Below are positions 44,546-56,376 of a DNA stretch of 64,000 bases, piece after piece; the first letter of the stretch is position 1, and each line of letters begins with the position of its first letter. The position numbers and the translations under genes are program-made. Origin of the DNA: Ambrosia x helenae. Its lineage: Eukaryota; Streptophyta; Magnoliopsida; Asterales; Asteraceae. The notes under the pieces are model-generated. The model had not been told where the DNA came from, searched no databases, and saw nothing but the letters and a program-made list of their open reading frames with translations. The stretch lies in the NCBI GenBank assembly GCA_030844895.1, contig JAUTDX010000749.1, forward strand, positions 1-64,000. Reading direction: 5' to 3'.

Positions 44546-47500
44546 AAAGGGTTTCGTCCGCGAAACTAGGAACGTACCGAATAGGTGCGGATAGAACTGT
44601 TTCATCTCTTCCTCGGACTCCCAAGTGGTGTCCGCTCCTTTTCTATGATCCCATTTGATCTTTACTTGGTCAATGCTTCGATTTCTGAGATGCTTCACCT
44701 TTCGGTCTAGAATCTCTATGGGTCGAGCCACATAGTTTAACTTCTCATCGATTTCGATTTCTTCCATGGGTATATATGCTATTTCATCCGTCAAGCACTT
44801 TCGAAGGTATGAAACATGGAAGGTATTATGAATACGGTTTAACTCTTCGGGTAATTCCAAACGGTAGGCGACTTGTCCCACTCGTTCAAGGATTTTAAAT
44901 GGCCCAATAAACCTTGGACCCAACTTCCCCCTTTTCCTAAATCGGATTACTCCCTTCCACGGGGAGACCTTTAGCATCACGAAGTCTCCCGGTTGAAATT
45001 CAATCGGTCTACGTCTTTTATCCGCGTAAGATTTTTGACGATCCTGTGCGGTTTTCAGATGTGTTCGGATAATATCTATCTTTTCATTCGTGGCTTTGAC
45101 CACATCCTTGTGAGCGAGCTCACGAGGTCCCACCTCCCCCCAACATACCGGGGTTCGGCATTTTCGACCATAGAGTGCTTCAAATGGTGGCATGCCAATG
45201 CTCGCGTGGTAGCTGTTGTTGTATGAAAATTCTACCAACGGCAGATACGTGTCCCAACTACCTCCGAAATCGATGATGCTTGCCCGAAGCATGTCTTCAA
45301 GAGTTTGGATCGTCCTTTCACTTTGACCATCGGTTTGCGGATGGAATGCGGTGCTAAGCAACACCTTGGTGCCCAATTGCGTTTGAAAGTCGCGCCAATA
45401 GCGCGAAGTAAACCGTGGGTCTCGATCAGAAATGATTGTCACGGGTACCCCATGCCGAGCTATTATCTCATTTAGAAATATATCCGCCATCTTCTCGGAT
45501 GTGTAAGTTTCACGTATTGGGATAAAATGCGTGGTTTTTGTTAACCGATCCACCACCACCCATATTGCATCAAAACCCCGAGGCGTTTTAGGTAGTTTGG
45601 TTAACAAATCCATCGTGATGTTTTCCCACTTCCACACGGGTATTTCCAAAGGTTGAAGTTTTCCGTATGGTTTTTGATGTTCCGCTTTGACTTGCATACA
45701 CGTCGAACATTTCTCAACGTGTTTTGCAACATCCCGCTTCATCCCGGGCCACCAATAGTTGGGCTTTAAATCTTTATACATTTTAGTGGCCCCCGGGTGA
45801 ATCGAATAGCGTGATTTATGGGCTTCTTCAAGCAACAAGGCCTTAACCCCACATGTGTTTGGAACCCAAATTCGGTCGAATCGGGTCTTTAGCCCTTCGG
45901 CATTATCCACTAAATCGCTGATTTGCCCTTGGATTCTTTCTTTCTTCCAGTTCTCTTGCTTTAAGGCTTCTGCTTGGGCTTCCCGGATTCGATCAAGAAG
46001 ACCCGAAGTTACTACGAGCTGCATAGATCGCACTCGTATAGGTGTATAGCCCTCTTTGCGACTTAGGGCATCGGCCACCACATTGGCCTTCCCCGGGTGA
46101 TAATGGATTTCACAATCGTAGTCCTTTATTGTTTCCAACCATCGCCTTTGTCTAATGTTTAGATCTTTCTGGTCAAAGAAATACTTTAGGCTTTTGTGGT
46201 CTGTGAAGATTATGACTTTTACTCCGTATAAGTAATGCCTCCATATTTTTAAGGCAAAGACCACAGCCGCTAGTTCTAGATCATGAGTTGGGTATTTGGT
46301 CTCGTGGACTTTCAACTGTCTCGATGCATAAGCTATAACTTTGCCTCGCTGCATTAATACACATCCCAACCCAAGGCTAGATGCATCCGAGTAAACCACC
46401 ATGTCATCCGTGCCTTCGGGCAGGGTAAGCACCGGAGCGTGAGTCAGTCTTTCTTTAAGTGTATTAAACGCTCGATCTTGTTCTTCTTTCCATGAGAACT
46501 TTTCATCTTTACGAGTTAGCTTGGTTAATGGGGCGGCGATCTTGGAGAAATCTTGAATGAATCTCCGATAATACCCCGCGAGCCCCAAAAAGTTTCGGAT
46601 TTCTGATGGGTTCTTGGGTGGACTCCATTTGGACACTGCTTCTATTTTTGTGGGGTCCACCAATACACCCTTCTTACTGATTACGTGTCCAAGGAATTGG
46701 ACTTCTCGAAGCCAAAATGCGCACTTCGAAAATTTAGCATAGAGTTTCTCTCTCCTCAAAGTGGAGAGTACTTCACGCAAATGCAAAGCATGATCATCCT
46801 CATTCTTCGAATAAATAAGAATGTCATCAATGAAAACTATCACCGACTTGTCTAGCATTGGTTTGCAAACCCGATTCATTAGGTCCATGAATGCCGCGGG
46901 GGCGTTTGTCAACCCGAATGACATTACTAAAAATTCATAATGTCCATACCGCGTCCGAAACGCAGTTTTGGGTACATCGACCTCTTTTACTTTCAGTTGG
47001 TGATACCCCGATCTCAAATCAATTTTTGAAAACCAACTCGCGCCCTGAAGTTGATCAAATAAGTCATCTATTCGCGGGAGTGGATACTTGTTTTTCACCG
47101 TGAGTTTATTCAACTCACGATAATCAATGCACATACGAAGGCTCCCGTCTTTCTTTTTCACGAATAGAACCGGTGCTCCCCACGGGGACACACTCGGTCG
47201 AATAAAACCCCTGTCAAGGAGGTCTTGCAACTGGGCCATTAATTCTTGTAATTCGGACGGTGCGAGTCTGTACGGTGCTTTTGCAACCGGTTTGGCCCCT
47301 GGAATAAGTTCTATTCCGAATTCTACCTCTCTGTCAGGAGGTATGCCCGGAAGTTCTTCCGGAAAGACATCTTCGAATTCTTGCACCACCGGTACGTTTT
47401 GAATATCTATGACCTTTTCTCGTGTATCTATCACATGTGTGAGGTACGCCTTGCATCCATGCTGGATAAGCTTTTTGGTTTCGATTATAGAACATACTAC

Positions 47501-47608
47501 GGGGTTACAGTTTGCTTCCCCGTGTATTGAGATTTGTCTCCCATTTGGAGAAGTGAGTGTTATTGTCTTGTGGTACAGTTTATGTGGGCATGGAATTGAG
47601 ACAACCAA
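44546..47608 (-). CDS. Pol: reverse transcriptase, RNase H, integrase, chromodomain
   Basis: An open frame of about 1020 aa; the frame stays open from a TTG at 47608, but the true beginning is probably continuous with the upstream gag-protease. RT shows YRELNKLTVKNKYPLPRIDD, FSKIDLRSGYHQL and the catalytic FIDDILIYS (about residues 260-270). RNase H has VYSDASSLGLGCVL and FTDHKSLKYFF. Integrase has an HHCC zinc-binding part ending CSTCMQVK, then DDE residues in MDLLTKLP, IISDRDPRFTS and HPQTDGQSERTIQTLE. The C-terminal YVARPIEILDRKVKHLRNRS ... VKIKWDHRKGADTTWESEEE is a chromodomain, which in chromoviruses steers integration to marked chromatin. No internal stop. Length and order are normal for the clade. 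Confidence 0.95.
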
Positions 47609-48999
47609 TCCATTCCCACTACGACTTCGAATTCTCCCATTTTCATAGGCACAAGATCTATGGGAAACTCCTCCCCGTTTAAGGAAATCTTACAGCCTCG
47701 GCATACATCGAAAACAACAAAGTGTTTGTTATTACCTACTTCTACTTCAAGTGGAACAGGTAATTTTATAAGTATGAATGATGGATGCCGAATAAGTTCA
47801 TGCGAGACGAATGACTTATTTGCACCCGTATCAAATAAAACTTTAACGGGTATTGAATTCACAAGAAAAGTACCTGTGACCACATTCGGGTCTGACTTGG
47901 CTTCCTCGGCAGTGATATTGAAAGATCTTGCCTTTGGCTTGGAAGCCTCTGGGGTGCTTTTAGTGTTGGTATTGGCTTTGGCCAACTCTGGACATTCGAA
48001 CTTCTTGTGTCCCGGTTGGTAGCATCTATAGCAAACATCGGCTTTGTTGGGACAGTTGGCCACAATATGACCAGTTTTCTTGCAATTGGGGCACGGTTTA
48101 TTTTTGAAGTAGCATTCCCCACGATGGGGTTTGCCACAAATTTTGCATGCACTAGGCGACCCGCCCTTTGTGCCCCCTTTCTTTGAGGATTCCCCGACCT
48201 TCGGCTTTTTGGTCGGACTAGGATTCGTGTCTGTTAGCTTTCTTTCACCCCGTTCAACTTGCTTTTTCAGTTCTATTTCCCTCTCCCGGGCTGCATTGAT
48301 TAATTCAGTTAAGGTTTCATATCTTGAGGGACTCAGGAATTCCCTATACTCCGCCCCGAGCATATTATGGTAATAGTAAATTTTCTGCTCTTCGGTTTGT
48401 GCTAGATCACCACAGAATTTGAGTTTGCTCAGGAAGATTCCCGTGATTTTATCAATTGGTTCCCCTTTATGTCTGAGTTGGGTGAACTCTTCCTTGATTT
48501 GGTTTACAGCTGCCTTTCGGCTATGATGTTGGAGAAATGGGACTTTAAACTCTTCCCAAGTCATGGCCCGTAGGGCCTCTGAGCTTAACCCGCTCCTTTT
48601 CACGTCCCACCAATTTTTGGCTAGGTCGCGTAACTGGCCTGTGGCATATGTTACTTTGTCTTGTTCTTCGCAGCCGGTTCGGTCAAAGATGTCTTCCATC
48701 TCTGTTAGCCATCGTTGGCATAATACCGGGTTAACTTCCCCTTCATACAGACTTGGCTTACATGCCATAAACTTGTTGTATGGGCAAGCCTTTCGAATTT
48801 TGTTTTGGTTAACTTCCTGGAGAACACTCTCCCTGATTTCAATACACTTCTCATCCATTACAGCGAGAAGTGTTGTTTGTAGTTGACTTAGAAAACTGGG
48901 CATTGCATTTTCAATTGCCTTTCCGATTTCCGCAGAAATAATGCCATTGACTTCTTCCCTCGTAAGGGAAGCTTGTTGGTTATCTTGTTCATCAGCCAT
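47560..48999 (-). CDS. Gag-protease of the Tekay-like element
   Basis: The probable start is the ATG at 48999 (MADEQDNQQ); the frame is open to 49038. A retrotransposon gag domain is visible (RWLTEMEDIFDRTGCEEQDK and YATGQLRDLAKNWWD). Zinc knuckles CPNCKKTGHIVANC and CYRCYQPGHKKFEC follow, preceded by a variant CKICGKPHRGEC. The aspartic protease has FDTGANKSFVS as its active site, with GMDWLSQFHAHINC at the end. The frame closes at 47560, about 50 bp after pol has already become open in another frame. In most Tekay elements gag-pol is one ORF, so this looks like a one-base frameshift mutation rather than designed overlap. Confidence 0.93.
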   Translation of the reverse strand: MADEQDNQQASLTREEVNGIISAEIGKAIENAMPSFLSQLQTTLLAVMDEKCIEIRESVLQEVNQNKIRKACPYNKFMACKPSLYEGEVNPVLCQRWLTEMEDIFDRTGCEEQDKVTYATGQLRDLAKNWWDVKRSGLSSEALRAMTWEEFKVPFLQHHSRKAAVNQIKEEFTQLRHKGEPIDKITGIFLSKLKFCGDLAQTEEQKIYYYHNMLGAEYREFLSPSRYETLTELINAAREREIELKKQVERGERKLTDTNPSPTKKPKVGESSKKGGTKGGSPSACKICGKPHRGECYFKNKPCPNCKKTGHIVANCPNKADVCYRCYQPGHKKFECPELAKANTNTKSTPEASKPKARSFNITAEEAKSDPNVVTGTFLVNSIPVKVLFDTGANKSFVSHELIRHPSFILIKLPVPLEVEVGNNKHFVVFDVCRGCKISLNGEEFPIDLVPMKMGEFEVVVGMDWLSQFHAHINCTTRQ

Positions 49000-49440
49000 C
49001 TCGTAGCTGAAAAGAGTTTTATCAACGTTTAGTAGCATTTCAATAGATTCGAATTTGTTATGCTACTCAAATCGAATTCGATTGCACCATCTAAATGTTG
49101 CAATCATGTTTTCCAATTCCCGGTTCGGCCGAGTTTTAGCTCGCCATGACCGTGCAATTGATACATATTCGTGTATTAAGTACCCGTGGTACCTTTTTCA
49201 TTGTATCATTTTATAATACAATTAGAATTCCCCAACTTTCGGTTTGTTTAGACCGTGTAGTTGGAATTTCGTGTTGCCTGGGCGTTAGTGTTCAACACAC
49301 TATTCCCTTTGTTCGTTTCTGATTGACACGTGTTCAATCATGATACTAATCGTTTTCGACTACATTATCACGTTTTGGAAGTGAATTCCTTACCGGATTG
49401 ATGATCAAGCTTGAACCGAACGCTTACACTCGTTTAACCT

Positions 49441-49458
49441 TGGGCTCTGAATACCACT
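49441..49458 (-). other. Primer binding site, initiator tRNA-Met type
   Basis: The - strand reads agtggtattcagagccca directly after the 5' LTR. This matches the usual plant TGGTATCAGAGC site except for one extra T. Confidence 0.75.
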
Positions 49459-51536
49459 TGTAAGACCCTACCCATTATACGGGTAATTAAGCGATAATTT
49501 ACATGTAATTTACTTGGTTTGGAAATTCTAATTCAAAACTTTGCATAGTTTACATAATACACCAACATTTAGTTCTTACGCATCACTTTCCAAAACATAC
49601 GTAGAGTAGAGTTAGTGTTAAACATGATAACAAAACACTTTCCAAAAACCAAGTTTTAAAAGATTAATTTAAACGTTGCGGAAGCAGACAAGTCTTGTGC
49701 GTTCGGTTCTTGTTCCATGGCGTGATCATCATCCGTTATCCGCGATACCGACTACCTACTTCAAACCCATAAAAAAATCATTAGAATTCAAGTTTGGGGC
49801 TTAAATGTAAGAAAAACGAATTTTCCTTGACCTGATACCCCCTCGCGCCCCATGAGGAACTCCTCATGGGGTGTGAGGAGCTCACCTTCTCCTCGAGCAC
49901 CATGAGGGGTTCCTCACGGTGCGCGGGCACCCTATTTTGGGCAGAAAGTTTCCAGATCTGGCAAGATTTGTTCCTTCCAAGTGTTAGCCAAATTTCATGG
50001 TTTTTGGCTGCGTTTTTCCCACATTTCAAGACCATTTTTGGGGCTTCTTAAAACTCGTTTATGGGTCATAATACGTATCTCTTACATGTTTAAATCTCAC
50101 ATGTAATTCCTTGTTCGGTTTCTAACACATTAACCATGATTAACATACCCATCTTTAACCTGACCCGTTAAGACTTGAACAAGTTGAAAACATGAAATTT
50201 TATGATTCCCAAGTTTTTAATTGTGAATAACACTTAACTAGTCAAGCCTCGACTTGACAAAGTGATTTCCGCCCAAGCCATTTTTACCGTGGTACCGATG
50301 CCTCGTGTCCATGGCCACATGTGCCATTTCTCTTGGTCTTACTCGCGCGGCCTATATGACTCGCGACATGATTTTTATACAAGATTTTCATGCTTCTTGG
50401 GAATTATAATATTGTCTTAATTTACATGACATCTTCATAGTTATACCCTCCTAATTATGCATATATAGATATTTTTAAAGTCATAGTTATGACTTACCTT
50501 AGTCGACCCCTTTTAGCTTCAAATCCTTACCCGGGTGGCTTCCCGTGGACTCAAGCTTTGCACCTAGATGAGTATTGCACACATACATTTAGGTACTTAC
50601 TCATAGGCATATATGCACATATTCATACAAGTTTTTATCACAAGATATTCATACAAGTTTTTATCACAAGAGTGTAGCCTCAAATGAAATCGGGTTTCTT
50701 TGAGGCGTTTCATCAAACACCTTGTAGGCGCCTTTTTAACCGAAGTTATTTACATGGCTTCAAGGACTCCTTGATACATTTTAGTCTCAATTACAACACC
50801 CATAGTATACATTTAACATTAAAAGCAAGGATTTCACTCATGATTATAACATAGATAATCTCTTTCTAGTTTTTAGAGCAATTCTTACCAATTTATCCAT
50901 AACCCATGATTTCTACTCTTAAGCATTCTTATGAATCCTTCATCATGCAAGTATTTCACCAAATACACACTATTTAGCTTATATTGAGTCACCCTTATAC
51001 TAGAGAAACCTCTATGAACTCCCAATTCCACGTTTTTTGAATAACCCACAAATATCACATAGCCATCTATGACACAAATCAACAATTAAAGCCAAATAGA
51101 TGTTACCTAGATGATTGTCAAGCTTAGATGACCCGATTTAGGCCAAATGCAAGCAATAATCCTTTGATTTAGCCTTGGATTGGACTTGATCTTGAGTTCT
51201 AGGTTTAAATGTGTGTTTGTGTGTGTGTTTTGTTTGGGGAAATCGATTCCCTGCATATGAGGTCCATCCCTCATTTTTTTTAATAATAACAATAATAATA
51301 TTCACTTTAGGAAGTTGTCAAGATTGGCCCCACTAGTTAGCAACTATGTTTGTATTATTATGGCACTAAGCAAGCTAGTATTATGTGGTTAGTTAGGCCA
51401 AGATATTAACGAATTTAACTTAGTCACTAGGCTAAGATGGAAATACTAATATTTCCTCGTCATGTGATCGGTTAGTAACTCTCCTATTATTCGCTTTAAC
51501 AAGATTATGATAAATAAATGATTTCGGGGCGTTACA
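49459..51536 (-). repeat. 5' LTR of the Tekay-like element
   Basis: 2078 bp, about 99.4% identical to the 3' LTR. The length difference is explained by one 5-bp and one 1-bp indel. Confidence 0.96.
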
Positions 51537-51541
51537 TAATT

Positions 51542-51905
51542 CTTCATCTCCATGATCCTGCAACTGTGTCTCTGGCACAGTTTCTTCCTCGTCATCTACG
51601 CGGAGCTCGAAGTCGTCTAGTTGAGATGTTGTTATTTGAGGCGGCGTAAAAATTTGTGGATACAGTTGTGGTTGTGTGTAGAATGGTTGTGGTTAGGGTT
51701 AGGGTTGAGTTTGTGGGAATTGAGTGTAGAACTGTTGTGGTTGGGGTTGGCTTTGTGGAAAATTCATCACGGGCCTATAGGCTTCAACCATACCCGAGCT
51801 AGAACCCAAACCCAAACCTCTAGCTCGACTACTAGAACCCCCGACTTTAGATTTCGAGGTTCCCATCCCACCATTCGAAACACTCTTTGATTTCTTTGGA
51901 TCCAT
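51542..51905 (-). pseudogene. PIF/Harbinger ORF1 gene, first exon
   Basis: From the ATG at 51905 the - strand encodes MDPKKSKSVSNGGMGTSKSK and a Ser/Arg- then Gln/Pro-rich segment (FPQSQPQPQQFYTQF). It then passes a stop near 51699 into acidic sequence that meets the taatt duplication at 51537. It is the upstream part of the gene at 41560-42457, separated from it by the 9-kb chromovirus. A basic Ser-rich start of this type is usual for PIF/Harbinger ORF1. Confidence 0.65.
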
Positions 51906-52417
51906 TTGTGTTGTTTGTGTGAAAGTAGTTTAGTTAAAATCTAGTTGTTTGTGTTTTGTTATCTAAACCGTGTACATTTTTATACCATTTCAAAATAACG
52001 GTAAAAAATGTTACGATTCTATTAAAATAAATTCCAACGGTAAAAAAAAAGTATTAAATAATACTTAATTTCGACCGTTGCATTTACGGGTGGCGACGGG
52101 TACCCGTAAACAATTTGGGCGACGCCCCGTGCCCCTATGTGTATAGACTTTATGAATAATCAAGCTATATATTATATATACGAAAAAAAAACTAGCAAGA
52201 CTAGAGTCTTAGTCAAGATATAACCGATGATGGTCTTTGGTGAAGCTATAACCATGATCAAATCATAACCGACGATATAACCGATGATGGTCTTTGCCAT
52301 ATCATTTCCATATAATTAATGTTATTTTCGGAAGTCAGAAGTATTGGGAATCCTCTAAAATAGAAATTACATGTTACAGTAATTTTTTTTTTACTTTATG
52401 GCCAAAACATATGATAA
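51906..52417. other. AT-rich spacer
   Basis: It contains a 22-bp direct repeat (ataaccgatgatggtctttg) at about 52220 and 52277. A GC-rich patch near 52085-52135 (gggcgacgccccgtgcccc) may be the remnant terminus of the PIF element. No gene. Confidence 0.45.
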
Positions 52418-55400
52418 ATTTTTTTTGGAAGGCAACTTTCATTAACAAACAAACAAAGCGGGAATCTTCAAGACGGAGACCCCTACAACCAAAACCGTTA
52501 CATTACATCAAAATCAAAAGACTGCCAATCCTTCCATCCCATTACACCCATTTTCCTTCAACTGGAGAACCAAACATAGCCTATGGCTTTTATGTCCGCA
52601 ACCAAATTAACCACCGTTCGATTGACATCTTGAAACACCTTTTCATTTCTAGCCTTCCAAATCCGCCAACAAGTGATGATCATCATACCATATATCACCA
52701 TCTTCTTCCTAGCCGGCCAAGAATTTTCCTGCAAAATATCTTGTCTCGAAAAGAAAAAGAAAGGGGGCAATTTCATCCATCTCGATATACCATACCAAAT
52801 ACCAATCGCCATAGCACAACCAGTGAATAAATGGTCCACCGTCTCTTCTTGGTCCTCACAGAAATTACACATAAGATTACCACATTGAATACTCCGCCTT
52901 TGTAACGCTTTCTTTGTTGGGATCCTATCAATAAGCATTCTCCACATAAAAATGTTACATTTGATCGGAACCCACTTACACCATTTGAAGATGTTCTCCG
53001 GCTGAATAAATCGATCTCCGTCCATCCATTTCTTCACGGCTTGAACAGAAAAAAGCATTATTGGAACCATTATCCCAATACCAAGAGTCATTAGCATGTC
53101 CCAACCTTTGGGCCGAAATTAATTCGAAGCAAGCAGCAAACTGTTGAGTCTCTATCATCGATTGCGGCGATCTTCTCCACTGCCATACAATGTGCGATCC
53201 ATTCTCATCGTCCACCAACCGGTCCCTAACCTTACAAAACTTTTGCCTCTCCAACTGAAAGAGATCCGGAAAAAGTCTCTTTAACGACATCCTGTCAATC
53301 CACGGATCAATCCAAAACATTATTTCCGCTCCACTTCCGACCCGTCCTCTGATCAAATCAATGCTACTACGATCTCCAGATTTCAGCCGCATACCGCAAT
53401 TAACTATCTTGGTCCAAGTGCCGTTAAATCTAACATTATGTGGGTACGCGTCCCATTTACGTTGAGAACCATGAATGGCATCCACAACTCTTCTCCATAA
53501 CGCATTTCCTTCATGTCTATACCTCCATAACCATTTAACCAAGAAAGCTTTGTTGCAATCACCTAGCTTTCGAATACCCAAACCCCCATACTTAATTGGC
53601 TTAGTAACGTCATCCCAACCCACCCAATGTATTTTTCTACCATCACTATTGCCTCCCCAAAGGAATTTTTTTATAAGCCCTTCCAACACATTTATCACAC
53701 CAACCGGAGCCTTGAAAAGAGAAAAATAATACGAAGGAAGACTAACCAAAACGGACTTTATCAACGTCAATCTACCTCCAATCGATAACACCTTAGACTT
53801 CCACCGAGTCAATCTACTCTTAACAACATTAACCACCGGCTCCCAACTATTAACTCTATTCATATTAGACCCAACCTTTATCCCAAGATAGGAAAAAGGA
53901 GCCGCCCCGTTTGGCATCCCAACTCAATCGCCTTCATACCCACCTCTTCTGCACTTTTACCCACTCCATATAAAGTAGACTTTTGAATATTAATCCTTAA
54001 GCCTGGACACATATGAAAAATACGGAGAATACGTCTTAAACATACCAGGTTACTATCTGACCACCCCCAATCACCATCGCGTCATCCGCATATAATAAAT
54101 GGGATAACACAAGACCACCATTATCGAACCCAACTCCCCTGAAAGCCCTACATCGCAAGCCTTTTTTATTAGACCCGAGAACGCCTCCATCACCATAATA
54201 AATAAAAATGGAGATAAAGGATCACCCTGGCGAATACCCTTCTCACAGCTAAACTCAAAAGTCGGAGACCCATTCACCAACACAGATGAACAAGCCGACT
54301 TGAGGATACCATCTATCCACATATACCAAATCTGTGGAAAACCCATCTGCCGCATAACCGATATAAGAAAAGCCCAATTCACATTATCATATGCTTTTGC
54401 AAAATCAATTTTAAACAAAAATAACTCCGCTCCCGATTTTTTGACCATGACAGAACTTCACTAATTAAGAGAGGACTATCCAAGATATACCTGCCCGCCA
54501 CAAATGCCGATTGAGTTTCATTTATAATAGAGTCCATAACCGGCTTCAACCTGTTCGCCAGGATTTTTGATATAACTTTACTAATCACACCAATCAAATT
54601 AATCGGGCGATACTCCTCTAGCCGCACCGGGTCTTTAACTTTAGGAATAAGAGTAATAAACGAAGAAGAAACTCCACGACTAATTTCTCCTGTAGCCGCG
54701 AACTTGTTCATAATATCCATAAAGTCTGTAGAAAACAAATCCCAATACCTTTTAATGAACCGGAAATTGAACACATCCGGACCCGGCGCTTTATCACTAC
54801 CACACTGGAATACCGCATCTTTAATTTCCTTCTCCAAAAACGGTCGACTAATCTCCGTGCCCTGATCCAAAGTCAGCGTCTTCAATCCATAACATACTAG
54901 ATTCGGCCTACAGGGGAATTCTTCTACAATTTTTTCTTTGTAAAATCGCAGCACTTGTTTCTTAAAATCATTAGGCGCATGAATCCAATCACCATTAATA
55001 GACAATTCCACAATAGCGTTCGAAACTCTCCTGTTATTGATAGTGCCATGGAAAAACCTCGAATTCTCATCACCCTCTTTGCCCATTTGAGTCTAGACTT
55101 TTGTTTCAAGTCTTTTAATTTGAAGTACTCCAGTTGTTGAAGCCGCTTTTTAGCTTCTTCCAAGACCCACACCTCATCTTCCATTAGATCCCTACCTTCC
55201 ATATTTAATTCCAATTCCTTGACCTCCTTGCTGAGAAGATCAATCTCCACCAACTCGTTGTAACTCATATGTTTCTTCCACATCAGAATTTTCGATCTCA
55301 ACAATCTGAATTTCTGCATTAGAACAACATCTGGAGCTCCTGTACTACTAAAACCATCCATCGCACCTTTAACCACTTCATCAAAACCATCTCGTTCAAG

Positions 55401-55500
55401 CCAAGAATTGAAGAACTTAAACGGTTTCGCGCCAAAATTGTTCGTACCAACCTTCAATAACAAAGGAAAATGATCCGAACCATCCCGGTCTAACACCAGG
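52418..55500 (-). pseudogene. 5'-truncated L1-type LINE
   Basis: The A tail is the T run at about 52418-52427 on the + strand. Reading the - strand from 55500: the last part of the endonuclease (GSDHFPLLL); RT fingers (GSDKAPGPDVFNFRFIKRYW and RPINLIGVISKVISKILANR); motif A (FKIDFAKAYDNVNWAF); motif B (IRQGDPLSPFLFIMVMEAF). The YADD region is next, shifted out of frame near 54085. The thumb follows (APFSYLGIKVGSNMNRVNSW), then the zf-RVT region (WVPIKCNIFMWRMLIDRIPT ... CNFCEDQEETVDHLFTGC) and the terminal ITCWRIWKARNEKVF. At least four frame breaks. It resembles the LINE at 30-38 kb but is a distinct copy, and lacks ORF1 and most of the endonuclease. Confidence 0.9.
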
Positions 55501-55745
55501 TATCATATCAATGGAATCAAAACGTTAAAGATTAGGGAAACAACTAGTTATCTCCTAAATCATCGGAAACTTGAACAATTTTCTTCCCAACATTATACCC
55601 GCAAAAGAGTCCAACAAAAGCTGAAGTAACACTTTCTAAACCGATTGAGATATCTTCAAGCACATGCATTTTTTCCCCAACATTCGTGTATTCCGAAATG
55701 ACTCCACAAAGTGGAACCATACCATACAAGTTCATGTTTGATATT

Positions 55746-56250
55746 CAGGGCCGTCCTTGAGAATTCAGGTGCCCAGGCCGAGCCACGAAAAATGTGCCTC
55801 TTACACTTAAGTCTTGACGAAATAAATAACGTAAGCTATTTTCTTTAAACGACTGTTAAAGTTTTAAAATGAGTTAATGACATACCATAATAAGCGAATA
55901 GGTAATCGAGGATGAGTGAAGCTCTCTTTTAACATTATTTTTAGCCCAAAGCTTTTGAATTGGGTTGAGGAAAAAAATTGTTTGCTTATGTGTGTTGTAG
56001 GTTTCTTCTATTCTTTTGTTTTTTTCTTTTAAATTTAGTTAAATCAAATTGGTAGTGGGCTTTTAAACTTGTTATGATTTACTAGTATTTAGGTTATTTT
56101 ATAATTTAAAAGATGTGTTTAATAGGCCAAAGTTTAAATGTTTAAAGATGTGTTTAAAAAAACATATATAGGATTTTTTTTATAAAAAAACGTGCCCCGA
56201 TATTTCTGGACCCTGGCCGGTTGGCCTCCCCGACCCACCCAAGGGCCGGC
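55746..56250. mobile_element. 505-bp insertion in the alkenal reductase exon
   Basis: It interrupts the frame between AIS and NMNLYG. The flanks share catgtt(t)gatatt (55733-55745 and 56251-56262), a 12-13 bp imperfect duplication. Both ends are GGCC-rich and weakly inverted (gggccgtccttgag and ggccggcccttggg). Ggccggccct-type inserts are common in plants. Its class is unclear: the long duplication favours a retroposon, the inverted ends a DNA element. Confidence 0.65.
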
Positions 56251-56376
56251 CATGTTGATATTGCTCTATCGAGTATCTCGCTTTCCACATTATCAAAGTA
56301 TATGTCAATTCCGTCTGGAAAATACCTAAAGACATAAAAATTAATCTTTGTCAATTTTTTAATATAATTTGCTTTC

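Larger units (their letters stand above)
42458..51536 (-). mobile_element. Ty3-gypsy chromovirus (Tekay/Del-like), nearly intact, 9.08 kb
   Basis: Two LTRs (42458-44529 and 49459-51536) with TG...CA ends flank gag-protease and RT-RNase H-integrase-chromodomain on the - strand. The 5-bp target duplication is taatt (42453-42457 and 51537-51541). By eye the LTRs differ at about 12 substitutions and two small indels (5 bp and 1 bp) in 2.07 kb, about 0.6%, so insertion was recent. It is inserted within the PIF/Harbinger ORF1 gene. The one clear coding defect is a frame break between gag-protease and RT. Confidence 0.96.
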
